Shown here in pieces: positions 42,956 through 50,906 of a DNA stretch of 64,000 bases. Below the pieces are notes generated by a model that did no database searches, was not told where the DNA came from, and saw only the letters and a program-made list of their open reading frames with translations. Both the position numbers and the translations under genes were made by a program. The stretch lies in assembly GCA_014360825.1 (NCBI GenBank), contig JACIWT010000007.1:1-64000 (forward strand), given 5' to 3'. Numbering within the stretch: position 1 is the stretch's first letter; every line of letters begins with the position of its first letter. This stretch comes from Chloroflexota bacterium. GTDB taxonomy: Bacteria; Chloroflexota; Anaerolineae; UBA2200; JACIWT01.

Positions 42956-43909
42956 ATGTACGAGGATAGTGAAGCGCTAAATCCGCAGGTCGTGGAGTGG
43001 CTGCTGGAACCAGAAAACCCTTCGGTGCGCTATTTCACCCTTGTGGATCTCCTCGAGCACCCGGCCAATGATCCTGATGTGACTGCCACCAAGGCTGCCA
43101 TTCCGCAGAGTAGCACAGTAGCCAGCATCTTCGCGGCGCGAAAACCAGCTGGATACTGGGGCAAGTCGCGGGACTACTACATCCCGAAACATTATTCCAC
43201 TTTCTGGGTGCTTTCTATTCTGGGCGATCTGGGCCTGACTTCGGAGGATGAGCGCATCCGCGAGGGGTGCGAGTTTATGTTCTCCCACCAGCGAGAAGAT
43301 GGCGTTTTCCGTCGCCAGCGTCATATCCCCGGCAGTTGGGGTTGGGAGCGAAACGGCGAACCGTGTACCCACGCCCGGATTGTACGTTTCCTCATCCAAT
43401 TCGGTTATGCCGACGACCCACGCACACAGGCTGCGATCGACTGGCTTATCCAGACCCAACGTGGGGACGGCGGTTGGCTCTGTGCGCGCTCCAACACGCG
43501 CCACGCCTGTTTGCGCGCCACCTTGGACTATCTACGAGCCGCTGTCCTCCTGCCAGACACCTGGCAAATGGAGACGACACAACGAGCAGCCGAATTCGTT
43601 GCCGCGCTCCTGATGGAGCCGAATATGGGCCACTATCATGTCTCTGACGCTTGGACAGTGCTGCAGTATCCCTACTTCAACTACGGCGTGCTCCCAGCCC
43701 TCAGCGCACTCACCGTCCTGGGTTATGGGCGTGCTCATCCCAAGATAGCCAAAGCCCTCGATTGGCTCTTGGACCGCCGCCAGAAGGATGGCACCTGGAT
43801 ATTGGACGAAGAGGTATTCCACCCGCCAGCCGATTTTGGGCGCGCAGGCAAACCCAACAAATACATTACCCTCGACGCCCTGCGGGTATTCAAGTCTGTG
43901 TTCCGGTGA
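42956..43909 (+). CDS. Alpha/alpha-toroid (prenyltransferase/squalene-cyclase-like) repeat protein
   Basis: A 317-residue soluble protein built from repeats of the terpene-cyclase/prenyltransferase fold: CEFMFSHQREDGVFR, AIDWLIQTQRGDGGWLCAR and ALDWLLDRRQKDGTWIL are QW-like units. The catalytic DXDD of squalene-hopene cyclases is not seen, so a cyclase role is unlikely. Paired Cys/His residues (CTHARIVRF, NTRHACLRATLDYL) could bind a metal. Proteins of this type are widespread in Chloroflexota without known function. ATG 42956 follows GGAGGAGG. The DUF763 gene begins 16 nt after its stop and shares the promoter. Confidence 0.72.
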   Translation: MYEDSEALNPQVVEWLLEPENPSVRYFTLVDLLEHPANDPDVTATKAAIPQSSTVASIFAARKPAGYWGKSRDYYIPKHYSTFWVLSILGDLGLTSEDERIREGCEFMFSHQREDGVFRRQRHIPGSWGWERNGEPCTHARIVRFLIQFGYADDPRTQAAIDWLIQTQRGDGGWLCARSNTRHACLRATLDYLRAAVLLPDTWQMETTQRAAEFVAALLMEPNMGHYHVSDAWTVLQYPYFNYGVLPALSALTVLGYGRAHPKIAKALDWLLDRRQKDGTWILDEEVFHPPADFGRAGKPNKYITLDALRVFKSVFR

Positions 43910-43925
43910 TCCGCGGAGGTATGTT

Positions 43926-45017
43926 ATGCCACAGTTGAAAACAGGCGTGGCTGATCTCCCTTTACACTACGGACGAGCCCCCAAATGGCTCTTCCAGCGT
44001 ATGACAGCCTTAGCCCGCGAAGTGGCGGTAATCTTAGTTTCTGAGTTCGGGACGCAAGAGGTATTACGTCGCCTGTCGGACCCGTACTGGTTCCAGGCCT
44101 TTGGCTGCGTGCTAGGCTTTGACTGGCATTCGAGTGGTTTGACCACTACCGTCTGTGGCGCATTAAAAGAGGGCATCAAGGGGTTGGAAAACGAGTTAGG
44201 TTTTTTTGTGGCAGGAGGCAAAGGTGCTACCTCGCGCAAAACACCGGCGGAGATATTGAGACACGGAGACTATATCAGCGTTGACCCACAGAAACTCATC
44301 TACGCGAGTCGTATGTCGGCTAAAGTAGATAACACTGCCCTCCAGGACGGCTATCAGATTTATCATCACACCTTCGTCTTCGATCGGGCAGGCCGATGGT
44401 GTGTGGTGCAGCAAGGTATGAATCCGACGAATCGCTACGCTCGTCGTTATCACTGGCTGGGCGAGCAAGTGAAGGACTTTGTGTGCGAGCCCGAAGCAGC
44501 CATCTGTTGCGATGCCCGTGGAGAGACTTTGAATATGGTAGCGCAGGAGAGCGATGGGGCACGAAAGGCAAGCGCCATGCTGGCCGGGCAAAGGCCAGTG
44601 TGGTTGTTGGGCGAACTCAAGCGCCTTAAACGGTTGGAATTGCCTGCCCGCCACGCGATGCTAATCGAGGACATTCAGCCTGACCATCTAGCGAAAATCC
44701 TCCTTGCCACTTATGAACGGCAACCGGCAGATTTTGAGACCTTACTAAGCATGGAAGGCGTCGGCCCCAAGACGATCCGTGCTCTCAGTCTGCTCTCCGA
44801 GGTCGTCTACGGAGCGCCAGTGAGTTTCCGTGATCCGGCGCGTTTCAGTTTTGCCCATGGTGGTAAAGATGGCCACCCCTTCCCGGTAGATCGCGAGACG
44901 TACGACCGTTCCATTAGCGTGCTAAACCAGGCTATTAAGCAGGCGCGGCTGGGGCGGCGAGAAAAGGTCGAGGCTTTCCGGCGGCTTTCTCTGTGGGCGC
45001 AACGGATTGGAAGGTGA
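43926..45017 (+). CDS. DUF763 domain protein with helix-hairpin-helix
   Basis: A 363-residue protein matching the DUF763 family from its first residues, TGVADLPLHYGRAPKWLFQRM, through GFDWHSSGLTTTVCGALKEG, FFVAGGKGATSRKTP and MNPTNRYARRYHWL. Near residues 270-290 the segment LSMEGVGPKTIRALSLLSEVVYG is a helix-hairpin-helix, suggesting DNA binding; FSFAHGGKDGHPFPVDR follows, a conserved block of the family. The family is found in archaea and thermophilic bacteria and has no assigned function. ATG 43926 follows GCGGAGGT; the open frame upstream overlaps the toroid gene in another phase and is chance. Confidence 0.85.
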   Translation: MPQLKTGVADLPLHYGRAPKWLFQRMTALAREVAVILVSEFGTQEVLRRLSDPYWFQAFGCVLGFDWHSSGLTTTVCGALKEGIKGLENELGFFVAGGKGATSRKTPAEILRHGDYISVDPQKLIYASRMSAKVDNTALQDGYQIYHHTFVFDRAGRWCVVQQGMNPTNRYARRYHWLGEQVKDFVCEPEAAICCDARGETLNMVAQESDGARKASAMLAGQRPVWLLGELKRLKRLELPARHAMLIEDIQPDHLAKILLATYERQPADFETLLSMEGVGPKTIRALSLLSEVVYGAPVSFRDPARFSFAHGGKDGHPFPVDRETYDRSISVLNQAIKQARLGRREKVEAFRRLSLWAQRIGR

Positions 45018-45023
45018 GCGGTT

Positions 45024-45253
45024 TTGCATGAGGATGGAAGATTCACCGTCTCCGGGCAGCATGACAGAACACCCGGTTTGTATATCCTGACCTGGAGTGA
45101 GGCCCAGGGGCCAAAAAAGAAACCAGGATCGTGCTGGCACTAGCCGAAGCGCTCATCATTGCTTTGGTCTGGCTAGCGCAATCCCAGCAGATCCACTCTT
45201 CCCCAACACTAGCACCTAGGATGACATTGGTAAAAGCCCTCGCACCCCCTTGA
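45024..45253 (+). pseudogene. Possible decayed gene fragment with one frameshift
   Basis: Two adjacent frames read like one short exported or membrane protein. Frame one (TTG 45024 to TAG 45141) gives GRFTVSGQHDRTPGLYILTW, a beta-domain-like segment. After the A6 run at 45113-45118 the other frame gives ETRIVLALAEALIIALVWLA, a plain membrane helix, and stops at 45251. One extra A in the run would join them into ~77 residues. The fragment follows the DUF763 stop by 6 nt. Low confidence: it may be chance, a real frameshift or a homopolymer sequencing error. I do not recognise a family. Confidence 0.22.
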
Positions 45254-45415
45254 AGACCCTCACACCAACGCCCTTGATCCATCCGATGGGCGCCAAACAG
45301 TGCTCATGGGTAAATACGGATACAATGCGAACGGAATACCTTATGGGCAGGCATGGGGCACCATCTGGGTGGTCAATCAGGGTGGAAGGAAGGCGAATAG
45401 CCTCGCCGCTTCGCC
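45254..45415. other. Intergenic stretch before the end of valS, no gene recognised
   Basis: About 160 nt between the possible fragment and the 3' end of valS. An imperfect direct repeat (CCCTCGCACC...CCCTTGA / CCCTCACACC...CCCTTGA) runs across its left edge at ~45236-45277. No terminator with a U-run, tRNA or convincing ORF is visible. Confidence 0.4.
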
Positions 45416-48076
45416 TCATCTTTCTAATATTTCCAATCGGGCCGCCAGTCTTTTCCGTTGCTCTTGATAATTGGTTACTTTGGTCCTTTCTCTATCCACT
45501 ACCTCTTGCGGTGCCTTTGCCAAGAAGTTCTCGTCTGACAGTAGCGCCTCGGCACGAGCGAGTTCCTTTTCCAACCTCGCCAATTCGGACTCCACCCGCT
45601 CGCGCTCCCGTTCTAAGTCCACCATCCCAGCCAGTGGCAGGTAGGTCTCGATGCTGGCGGTTACCAGTGCTACTGCGTGCTTGGGCTTTTCCTCCAATTT
45701 GGCAGTGATCGTCAGCCTCTCCGGGTCCAGGCGGGCCAATTTGACGAGGATGTCCCGTTGCGCTTCAATAGTTCCTTTCTTTCTGCCGGCAATGACTATT
45801 GCCGGGATGGAGCGCCCAGGGTCCACTTCGTATTCGGCGCGGGCATTGCGGATAGCGCGCACCATCTCCATCAGCATCTCCATTTCCCACCGTGCGGCAT
45901 TATCTTCGCGGTCAGGTTTTGGCCAGGATGCCAACATGAGCGTTTCGCTCTCATGGGGCAAGTGTTGCCAGATCTCTTCGGTGATGAAAGGCATATATGG
46001 GTGCAGTAAGCGCAATGCTCGCTCCAATACGTGGACCAACACTTTTTGCGCCGTGGCCCGGGCTTGTGAGTCATCGCCATAGAGAGCGATTTTGGAGATC
46101 TCCACGTACCAATCGCAGTACTCTCCCCACAGGAAGTCGTGAATCTGGCGACCGGCCTCGCCCAATTGCCAATCTTCCAGCGCCCTGGTGACGCTGCCGG
46201 TCAATTGGCTCAGGCGAGTGAGAATCCAGCGGTCAGCCAGGGTCAGGTATGGCTCATCCCAGATGTCGTCCCGCGGTGGCTCGTAGCCATCCAAGTTGGA
46301 GAGCACAAAGCGGGCTGCATTCCAGATCTTATTGGCGAAGTTACGCCCCGCTTCCACCTTTTGCAGGCTGAGTTTGAGATCATTACCTGGTGTGGAGGCT
46401 GTAACCAAAGCATAGCGCAGTGCGTCACAGCCATACTTCTCGATAACCTCCAACGGATCAATGACGTTGCCCCAAGAGCGACTCATTTTCTTCCCGTGCT
46501 CATCACGCACCATGCCGTGCAAATACACGTATCGGAAGGGAATATCACCTGTGCATTCCAGCCCCTGCATGATCATGCGGGCCACCCAGAAGAAAATGAT
46601 GTCGTAGCCAGTCTCCATTACTGTGGTGGGGTAAAAATAGCGGAGGTCCTCGGTATCATCTGGCCAGCCCAGCGTGGAAAAGGGCCACAGGCCAGAGGAG
46701 TACCAAGTGTCCAGGATATCCGGATCTTGACGGATGTTTTTGCTGCCACAGGCACACTCCGTCGGGTCTTCCTCGGCCACTATCATCTCACCACAATCAT
46801 CGCAGTACCACACCGGGATGCGATGTCCCCACCAGAGTTGCCGCGAGATACACCAGTCGCGGATATTCTCCATCCAATTGAAATAAACTTTCTCAAACCT
46901 TTTTGGAATAAACCGGATGCGCCCCTCTTTCACAACGCGAATGGCAGGCTCGGCCAGTGGCTTCGTCTTCACAAACCATTGCTCGGAGATGAGCGGTTCG
47001 ATGATGGTGTCACAACGCTGACAGTGACCAACCGCATGAGTATAAGGCTCCACTTTCACCAAGAGACCTTGCCGTTCTAGGTCCGCCACCAAGTTCTGAC
47101 GACACTCAAGGCGATCCTGGCCAGCATAGGGACCCGCGTTGTCATTCATCGTACCATCCGGGTTGAGGATGTTGATCGCACCGAGGTTGTGCCGCTGTCC
47201 GATTTCGTAGTCATTCGGATCATGGCCAGGCGTCACTTTCACCGCACCGGTACCGAATTTCCGGTCCACGTGCTCATCGGCGATGATAGGAATTCGCCTT
47301 CCTAAAATAGGCAGGATAGCGATGCGACCCACGAGATCCTTGTAGCGTCGGTCGCTTGGGTTTACAGCCACCGCTGCATCGCCCAGGATGGTCTCAGGTC
47401 GTGTAGTGGCCACCGTGATATATTCGTCAGAGGGTTGGTCATCAGGGCCTACCAGAGGGTAGCGCACGTACCACAAATGGGTTTCCTGCTGGTCATGAAT
47501 GACTTCGAGGTCGGAGATAGCGGTATGGCAACGGGGGCACCAATTCACCATATAGTTCCCGCGGTAGATCAGGCCCTTTTTGTACAGTCGTACGAAACTC
47601 ACCCGTACAGCACGGGAAAGCATTTCATCCATAGTGAAACGCTCGCGGGTCCAATCGCAGGAACACCCTAGACGGCGCAACTGCTGGTTAATCAGATGGC
47701 CGTACTTTTCTTTCCAGGCCCAGGCATATTCCATGAACTTTTCGCGACCAAGGTCCCAACGGGTCAGACCCTTTTTAGCGAGTTCTTTCTCAATCACGTT
47801 GTGCGTGCCAATGCTGGCGTGATCGTTGCCGGGCAACCAGAGAGTGGGTTCGCCCATCATGCGATGCCAACGGATCAGGATATCCTGGATGGTCATGGTG
47901 ATGCCATGCCCCATATGGAGTTCCCCTGTGATATTAGAAGGAGGCATGGAAATAACAAAAGGCTTTTTGCTCCAGTCTATCTCGGGCGTGAAAAAACCGC
48001 TCTTTTCCCACCACTGATATAGGCGCTCCTCTACTTGTTTGTGGTCATAGGTCTTCGGCAACTCTTTCTTGGCCAT
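45416..48076 (-). CDS. valS: Valyl-tRNA synthetase
   Basis: An 886-residue class Ia synthetase, normal ValRS length. The HIGH motif is ELHMGHG, the KMSKS motif is GKKMSRSWGN, and the editing domain (CP1) has TVATTRPETILGDAAVAVNP. The N-terminal segment KTYDHKQVEERLYQWWEKSGFF and the C-terminal coiled-coil (RERVESELARLEKELARAEAL), which contacts tRNA-Val, are both present. A zinc-knuckle-like CDDCGEMIVAEEDPTECACG lies mid-chain. The loop after HIGH reads LPGNDHASIGTHNVIEKEL instead of the common PGTDHAGIATQ, a variant worth noting. ATG 48076 follows GGGGAGGGGACG. Expression is under a T-box leader. Confidence 0.96.
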   Translation of the reverse strand: MAKKELPKTYDHKQVEERLYQWWEKSGFFTPEIDWSKKPFVISMPPSNITGELHMGHGITMTIQDILIRWHRMMGEPTLWLPGNDHASIGTHNVIEKELAKKGLTRWDLGREKFMEYAWAWKEKYGHLINQQLRRLGCSCDWTRERFTMDEMLSRAVRVSFVRLYKKGLIYRGNYMVNWCPRCHTAISDLEVIHDQQETHLWYVRYPLVGPDDQPSDEYITVATTRPETILGDAAVAVNPSDRRYKDLVGRIAILPILGRRIPIIADEHVDRKFGTGAVKVTPGHDPNDYEIGQRHNLGAINILNPDGTMNDNAGPYAGQDRLECRQNLVADLERQGLLVKVEPYTHAVGHCQRCDTIIEPLISEQWFVKTKPLAEPAIRVVKEGRIRFIPKRFEKVYFNWMENIRDWCISRQLWWGHRIPVWYCDDCGEMIVAEEDPTECACGSKNIRQDPDILDTWYSSGLWPFSTLGWPDDTEDLRYFYPTTVMETGYDIIFFWVARMIMQGLECTGDIPFRYVYLHGMVRDEHGKKMSRSWGNVIDPLEVIEKYGCDALRYALVTASTPGNDLKLSLQKVEAGRNFANKIWNAARFVLSNLDGYEPPRDDIWDEPYLTLADRWILTRLSQLTGSVTRALEDWQLGEAGRQIHDFLWGEYCDWYVEISKIALYGDDSQARATAQKVLVHVLERALRLLHPYMPFITEEIWQHLPHESETLMLASWPKPDREDNAARWEMEMLMEMVRAIRNARAEYEVDPGRSIPAIVIAGRKKGTIEAQRDILVKLARLDPERLTITAKLEEKPKHAVALVTASIETYLPLAGMVDLERERERVESELARLEKELARAEALLSDENFLAKAPQEVVDRERTKVTNYQEQRKRLAARLEILER

Positions 48077-48106
48077 GATTTCGTCCCCTCCCCGTCGCTA
48101 CGTATG

Positions 48107-48140
48107 AAAAAGCCCCTTCCGTCTCCAGGACGAAAGGGGC
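48107..48140 (-). terminator. Intrinsic terminator of the valS T-box leader
   Basis: On the minus strand a GC-rich stem (GCCCCTTTCGTCC with GGACGGAAGGGGC) is followed by a U-run (CTTTTTC). It is the regulated terminator of the T-box leader, ending ~30 nt before valS. Confidence 0.85.
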
Positions 48141-48372
48141 CAAACCCTCACGCGGTACCACCCGGTTTCCGGCTGAACGCATTGTGCCCAACCGGCTCTC
48201 TCTGCTGTAACGGGCATCCCCGTACTGGCTTACTGCTCGTTCAGCCAATCGACTCCCAGGCGACCTTCGGCCCGCTGTTCCCAGCAGGGGCTCTCAGCCC
48301 ACGGCCCCCGCTCTCTGTATGGCCAGCCAGGCTTACTCCTCCTGTTCCTAGTCTTTAAACTGTTTTTTCCTT
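48107..48372 (-). ncRNA. T-box riboswitch upstream of valS
   Basis: The ~270-nt leader carries the T-box sequence GGGTGGTACCGCG (48151-48163), whose bulge pairs with the uncharged tRNA acceptor end, followed by the intrinsic terminator. A stem-I region occupies the first half, and GAAGGTCGCC offers GTC (48263-48265, minus strand) as a Val specifier candidate. In this known system uncharged tRNA-Val stabilises the antiterminator and allows valS transcription. The T-box and terminator are seen directly; the exact specifier and stem-I fold are inferred. Confidence 0.92.
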
Positions 48373-48378
48373 AATTCT

Positions 48379-48407
48379 AGTATATTCCAATTTGTCCCCA
48401 TTGTCAA
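48379..48407 (-). promoter_or_regulatory. Promoter of the valS T-box transcript
   Basis: Minus-strand TTGACA (48402-48407), 17-nt spacer, TATACT (48379-48384). It lies 18 nt past the stop of the MOSC-MogA gene, so read-through from the molybdopterin operon is possible. Confidence 0.85.
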
Positions 48408-48424
48408 AAGATGCACAACCCTTT

Positions 48425-49426
48425 TCATTCTGCACGAGCACACTCTCCGCCTCTGCCGCGAAGGATTTCTATGCCATGGGGAAGAGCGGGCAGGATGACA
48501 TTCAGGCACTCCTCAACTGCCTTCGGGCTGCCCGGGAGGTTGATGATCAAAGTTTGCTTTCTCACCCCGCTGACCGCTCTGGATAGCATGGCGTGTGGGG
48601 TGTTTTTCAGGCTTTCATAACGCATGGCCTCTACAAAACCAGGCGCCTCTTTATCAAGCACTGACTTGGTAGCCTCGGGCGTTACATCTCGAGGGGAGAG
48701 TCCTGTTCCACCTGTGGTAAGCACGAGATCGGTATCAACCTCATCCGCCAAGTATCTAAGCCTCTGAGCAATGATATCCGATTCATCCGGGATTATCTCT
48801 TGGTGGATGATTTCTGCCCCTAAGGAAGCCAATTTCTCCGCAATAACCTTTCCACTCAAATCCTCACGTTCGCCGCGGAAGCCCTTATCGCTTATGGTCA
48901 AAACGGCAACTTTCATGCCTACTTCACCTCCTTTAGGCGCAGTGGACCTGAGGATTTTGATTTCATCCCCAACCTTTATCTCGCCGCCTTGAAGCACTTT
49001 TGCAAATATTCCCTCGGTGGGCATGATACATTCTCGCAGCCGATGGTAGATAGCGCACTTGGTGTGACAGGTTTTCCCGTGCTGGGTAATTTCCAGGATT
49101 GTGCTCCCCCCTATTGTCAAGCGCGTGCCCAAAGGGAGTGATAGGAGGTCGAGACCTCGGGTGGTGATGTTCTCTGCAAAATCGCCGGGGCCCACATCGA
49201 AGCCAAGCGCCTGCATCTTTTGGATACTTTCTTCGGCGAGCAAACTCACCTGGCGATGCCAAGGGCCGGCATGCGCATCACCTTCTAGCCCATGGTCTGC
49301 CAGAACCTGGCACCGTTCCAGGGGTCTTTTCTGCACCCCTTTTTTCTCGCTCACGTTCACCGACACTACCACTCCCTGGCTCTCCATGTATCTCTCCTCA
49401 GGCGTTCCGGGTACCTGGTGCTTCAT
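48425..49426 (-). CDS. MOSC domain-MogA fusion (molybdopterin biosynthesis)
   Basis: A 333-residue two-domain protein. Residues ~15-155 are a MOSC domain (LADHGLEGDAHAGPWHRQVSLL, GDFAENITTRGLDLLSLPLGTRL, with the conserved Cys in KTCHTKCAIY). Residues ~168-325 are a MogA/MoaB domain (KVAVLTISDKGFRGEREDLSG, LVLTTGGTGLSPRDVTPEAT, LIINLPGSPKAVEECL), which adenylylates molybdopterin before metal insertion. This domain order is known from other bacteria. ATG 49426 shares ATGA with the moaC stop and has GGAGGAAG upstream. It is the last gene of the tup-moa operon. Confidence 0.93.
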   Translation of the reverse strand: MKHQVPGTPEERYMESQGVVVSVNVSEKKGVQKRPLERCQVLADHGLEGDAHAGPWHRQVSLLAEESIQKMQALGFDVGPGDFAENITTRGLDLLSLPLGTRLTIGGSTILEITQHGKTCHTKCAIYHRLRECIMPTEGIFAKVLQGGEIKVGDEIKILRSTAPKGGEVGMKVAVLTISDKGFRGEREDLSGKVIAEKLASLGAEIIHQEIIPDESDIIAQRLRYLADEVDTDLVLTTGGTGLSPRDVTPEATKSVLDKEAPGFVEAMRYESLKNTPHAMLSRAVSGVRKQTLIINLPGSPKAVEECLNVILPALPHGIEILRGRGGECARAE

Positions 49427-49908
49427 TGCTCTTCCTCCCTCACGAAGTTACCCGACTTACCACCTGACTTCTTCACTAACCTGATATCCGTCAGGGTAAT
49501 CATCCGATCCACAGCCTTGCACATGTCATAGATAGTCAGCGCGGCAACAGCAACGGCAACGAGGGCTTCCATTTCCACGCCAGTTCGATCGTGAGCCTTG
49601 ACTGTGGCCTCAATTTCCACAGCAGAACTTTGCTCATTGATGGCCAAGTCAACATCCACCACGGTGAGGCGGAGAGGATGACACATGGGAATGAGTTCGT
49701 GTGTTCTCTTGGCAGCCATGATGCCAGCCACTTGTGCCACCGCTAACACATCACCCTTCTGAATGCCCTTGGCTTGGATTAGTCCCAGGGTCTCGGGAGA
49801 CATCAGGACCCGCCCCCTGGCTGTGGCCTCGCGAACAGTGGGTTCTTTTTGGCTCACATCCACCATCCGGGCTTTTCCACGCTCGTCCAAATGAGTGAAT
49901 TCTTTCAT
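49423..49908 (-). CDS. moaC: Cyclic pyranopterin monophosphate synthase
   Basis: A 161-residue protein that converts the MoaA product into cyclic pyranopterin monophosphate. Family marks: FTHLDERGKARMVDVSQKEPTVREA, MAAKRTHELIPMCHPLRLT with catalytic Lys/His, and DRTGVEMEALVAVAVAALTIYDMCKAVDR. Length is standard. It lies directly after moaA (3-nt gap) and before the MOSC-MogA gene (4-nt overlap). moaD/moaE for the next step are not in the window. Confidence 0.96.
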   Translation of the reverse strand: MKEFTHLDERGKARMVDVSQKEPTVREATARGRVLMSPETLGLIQAKGIQKGDVLAVAQVAGIMAAKRTHELIPMCHPLRLTVVDVDLAINEQSSAVEIEATVKAHDRTGVEMEALVAVAVAALTIYDMCKAVDRMITLTDIRLVKKSGGKSGNFVREEEQ

Positions 49909-49911
49909 TGC

Positions 49912-50883
49912 TCATCCCCCGATCTGAGACATCCTACGCTTCAGGCTCGCTTCCCGGACAGAAATCCTGTCCTTGGGTTTGTTGACCAGAGCCTCTCGTA
50001 TCAACTCCACAATCGTTTGCGCAGAAGCCCCTTGGCGCAGCGCTGCTCTCACATCTATTTCCTCATCGGAAAAGAGGCAAGTTCTCAACTGACCATCTGC
50101 TGTTAGGCGAAGGCGATTGCAACGGGAGCAGAAATGGCCACTGATTGGACTGATAAAACCTATGGTTCCCAGCGCCCCCTTTAACGTGTAATATCTGGCA
50201 GGCCCTGCTCCTGTGGGGGGTGCGATCTCATTTAGTCCGCCAAAGATCTGGAACTGTTCCATCATCTCGACACAAGGCACAAATCTATCCTCTAACCCCT
50301 GGTTGAAAGGCATGTACTCGATGAACCTCACGTGGATAGGATACTCGTAGATGAACGGAGCGAATTTTGTGAGATCATCGTTCAGCCCCCGTAAAACAAC
50401 CACGTTGATTTTCACCGGATCGAGCCCCGCGTTGAGAGCAGCGGTTACGCCAGCCAAAGCTCTTCTGACATCACCTCCACGCGTTAGACGAGAATACACG
50501 TCTGCGTCCAAAGAGCCCAAACCTATATTAATGCGCTTTAATCCCGCTTCGGCCAGAGGATGCGCGTAGTCCTGAAGCAGGATGCCATTGGTGGTCAGGG
50601 AAATGTCCTGAAGATTTGGGACCTGCGAGAGATGGCGCACTAACTCCACAATACCCTTGCGTACAAGAGGCTCTCCACCAGTGAGCCGTATCTTGGAAAT
50701 GCCAACCTCCACCGCACACCGGGCAAAGAATTCGATTTCCTCGTAGGTGAGGATCTCACTGCGGGGTTTGGGCTGTATTCCCTCCTCCGGCATACAGTAA
50801 ACACACCGCAAATTGCATCTATCGGTTATGGACACGCGCAAATAGTCAATTTTGCGCTGGTACGAATCCACTAGTACAGGCAC
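49912..50883 (-). CDS. moaA: GTP 3',8-cyclase (radical SAM)
   Basis: A 323-residue radical SAM enzyme starting molybdopterin synthesis from GTP. The first 4Fe-4S cluster binds CNLRCVYC (Cys23, 27, 30); the second is bound by the C-terminal CSRCNRLRLTADGQLRTC. RLTGGEPLVRKG is the SAM glycine motif. The chain ends in the Gly-Gly tail (SQIGG) needed for activity in known MoaA. GTG 50883 has GGGAGG upstream. Both MoaA and the downstream MoaC serve molybdenum and tungsten enzymes alike. Confidence 0.96.
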   Translation of the reverse strand: MPVLVDSYQRKIDYLRVSITDRCNLRCVYCMPEEGIQPKPRSEILTYEEIEFFARCAVEVGISKIRLTGGEPLVRKGIVELVRHLSQVPNLQDISLTTNGILLQDYAHPLAEAGLKRINIGLGSLDADVYSRLTRGGDVRRALAGVTAALNAGLDPVKINVVVLRGLNDDLTKFAPFIYEYPIHVRFIEYMPFNQGLEDRFVPCVEMMEQFQIFGGLNEIAPPTGAGPARYYTLKGALGTIGFISPISGHFCSRCNRLRLTADGQLRTCLFSDEEIDVRAALRQGASAQTIVELIREALVNKPKDRISVREASLKRRMSQIGG

Positions 50884-50906
50884 GCAGGCCTCCCTGGTCT
50901 GTCCTT

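Noticed and set aside
46139-47080. A 313-codon ORF on the plus strand inside valS
   Set aside because: It lies wholly antisense to a well-supported synthetase, shows no family motif and is explained by codon bias of the opposite strand.
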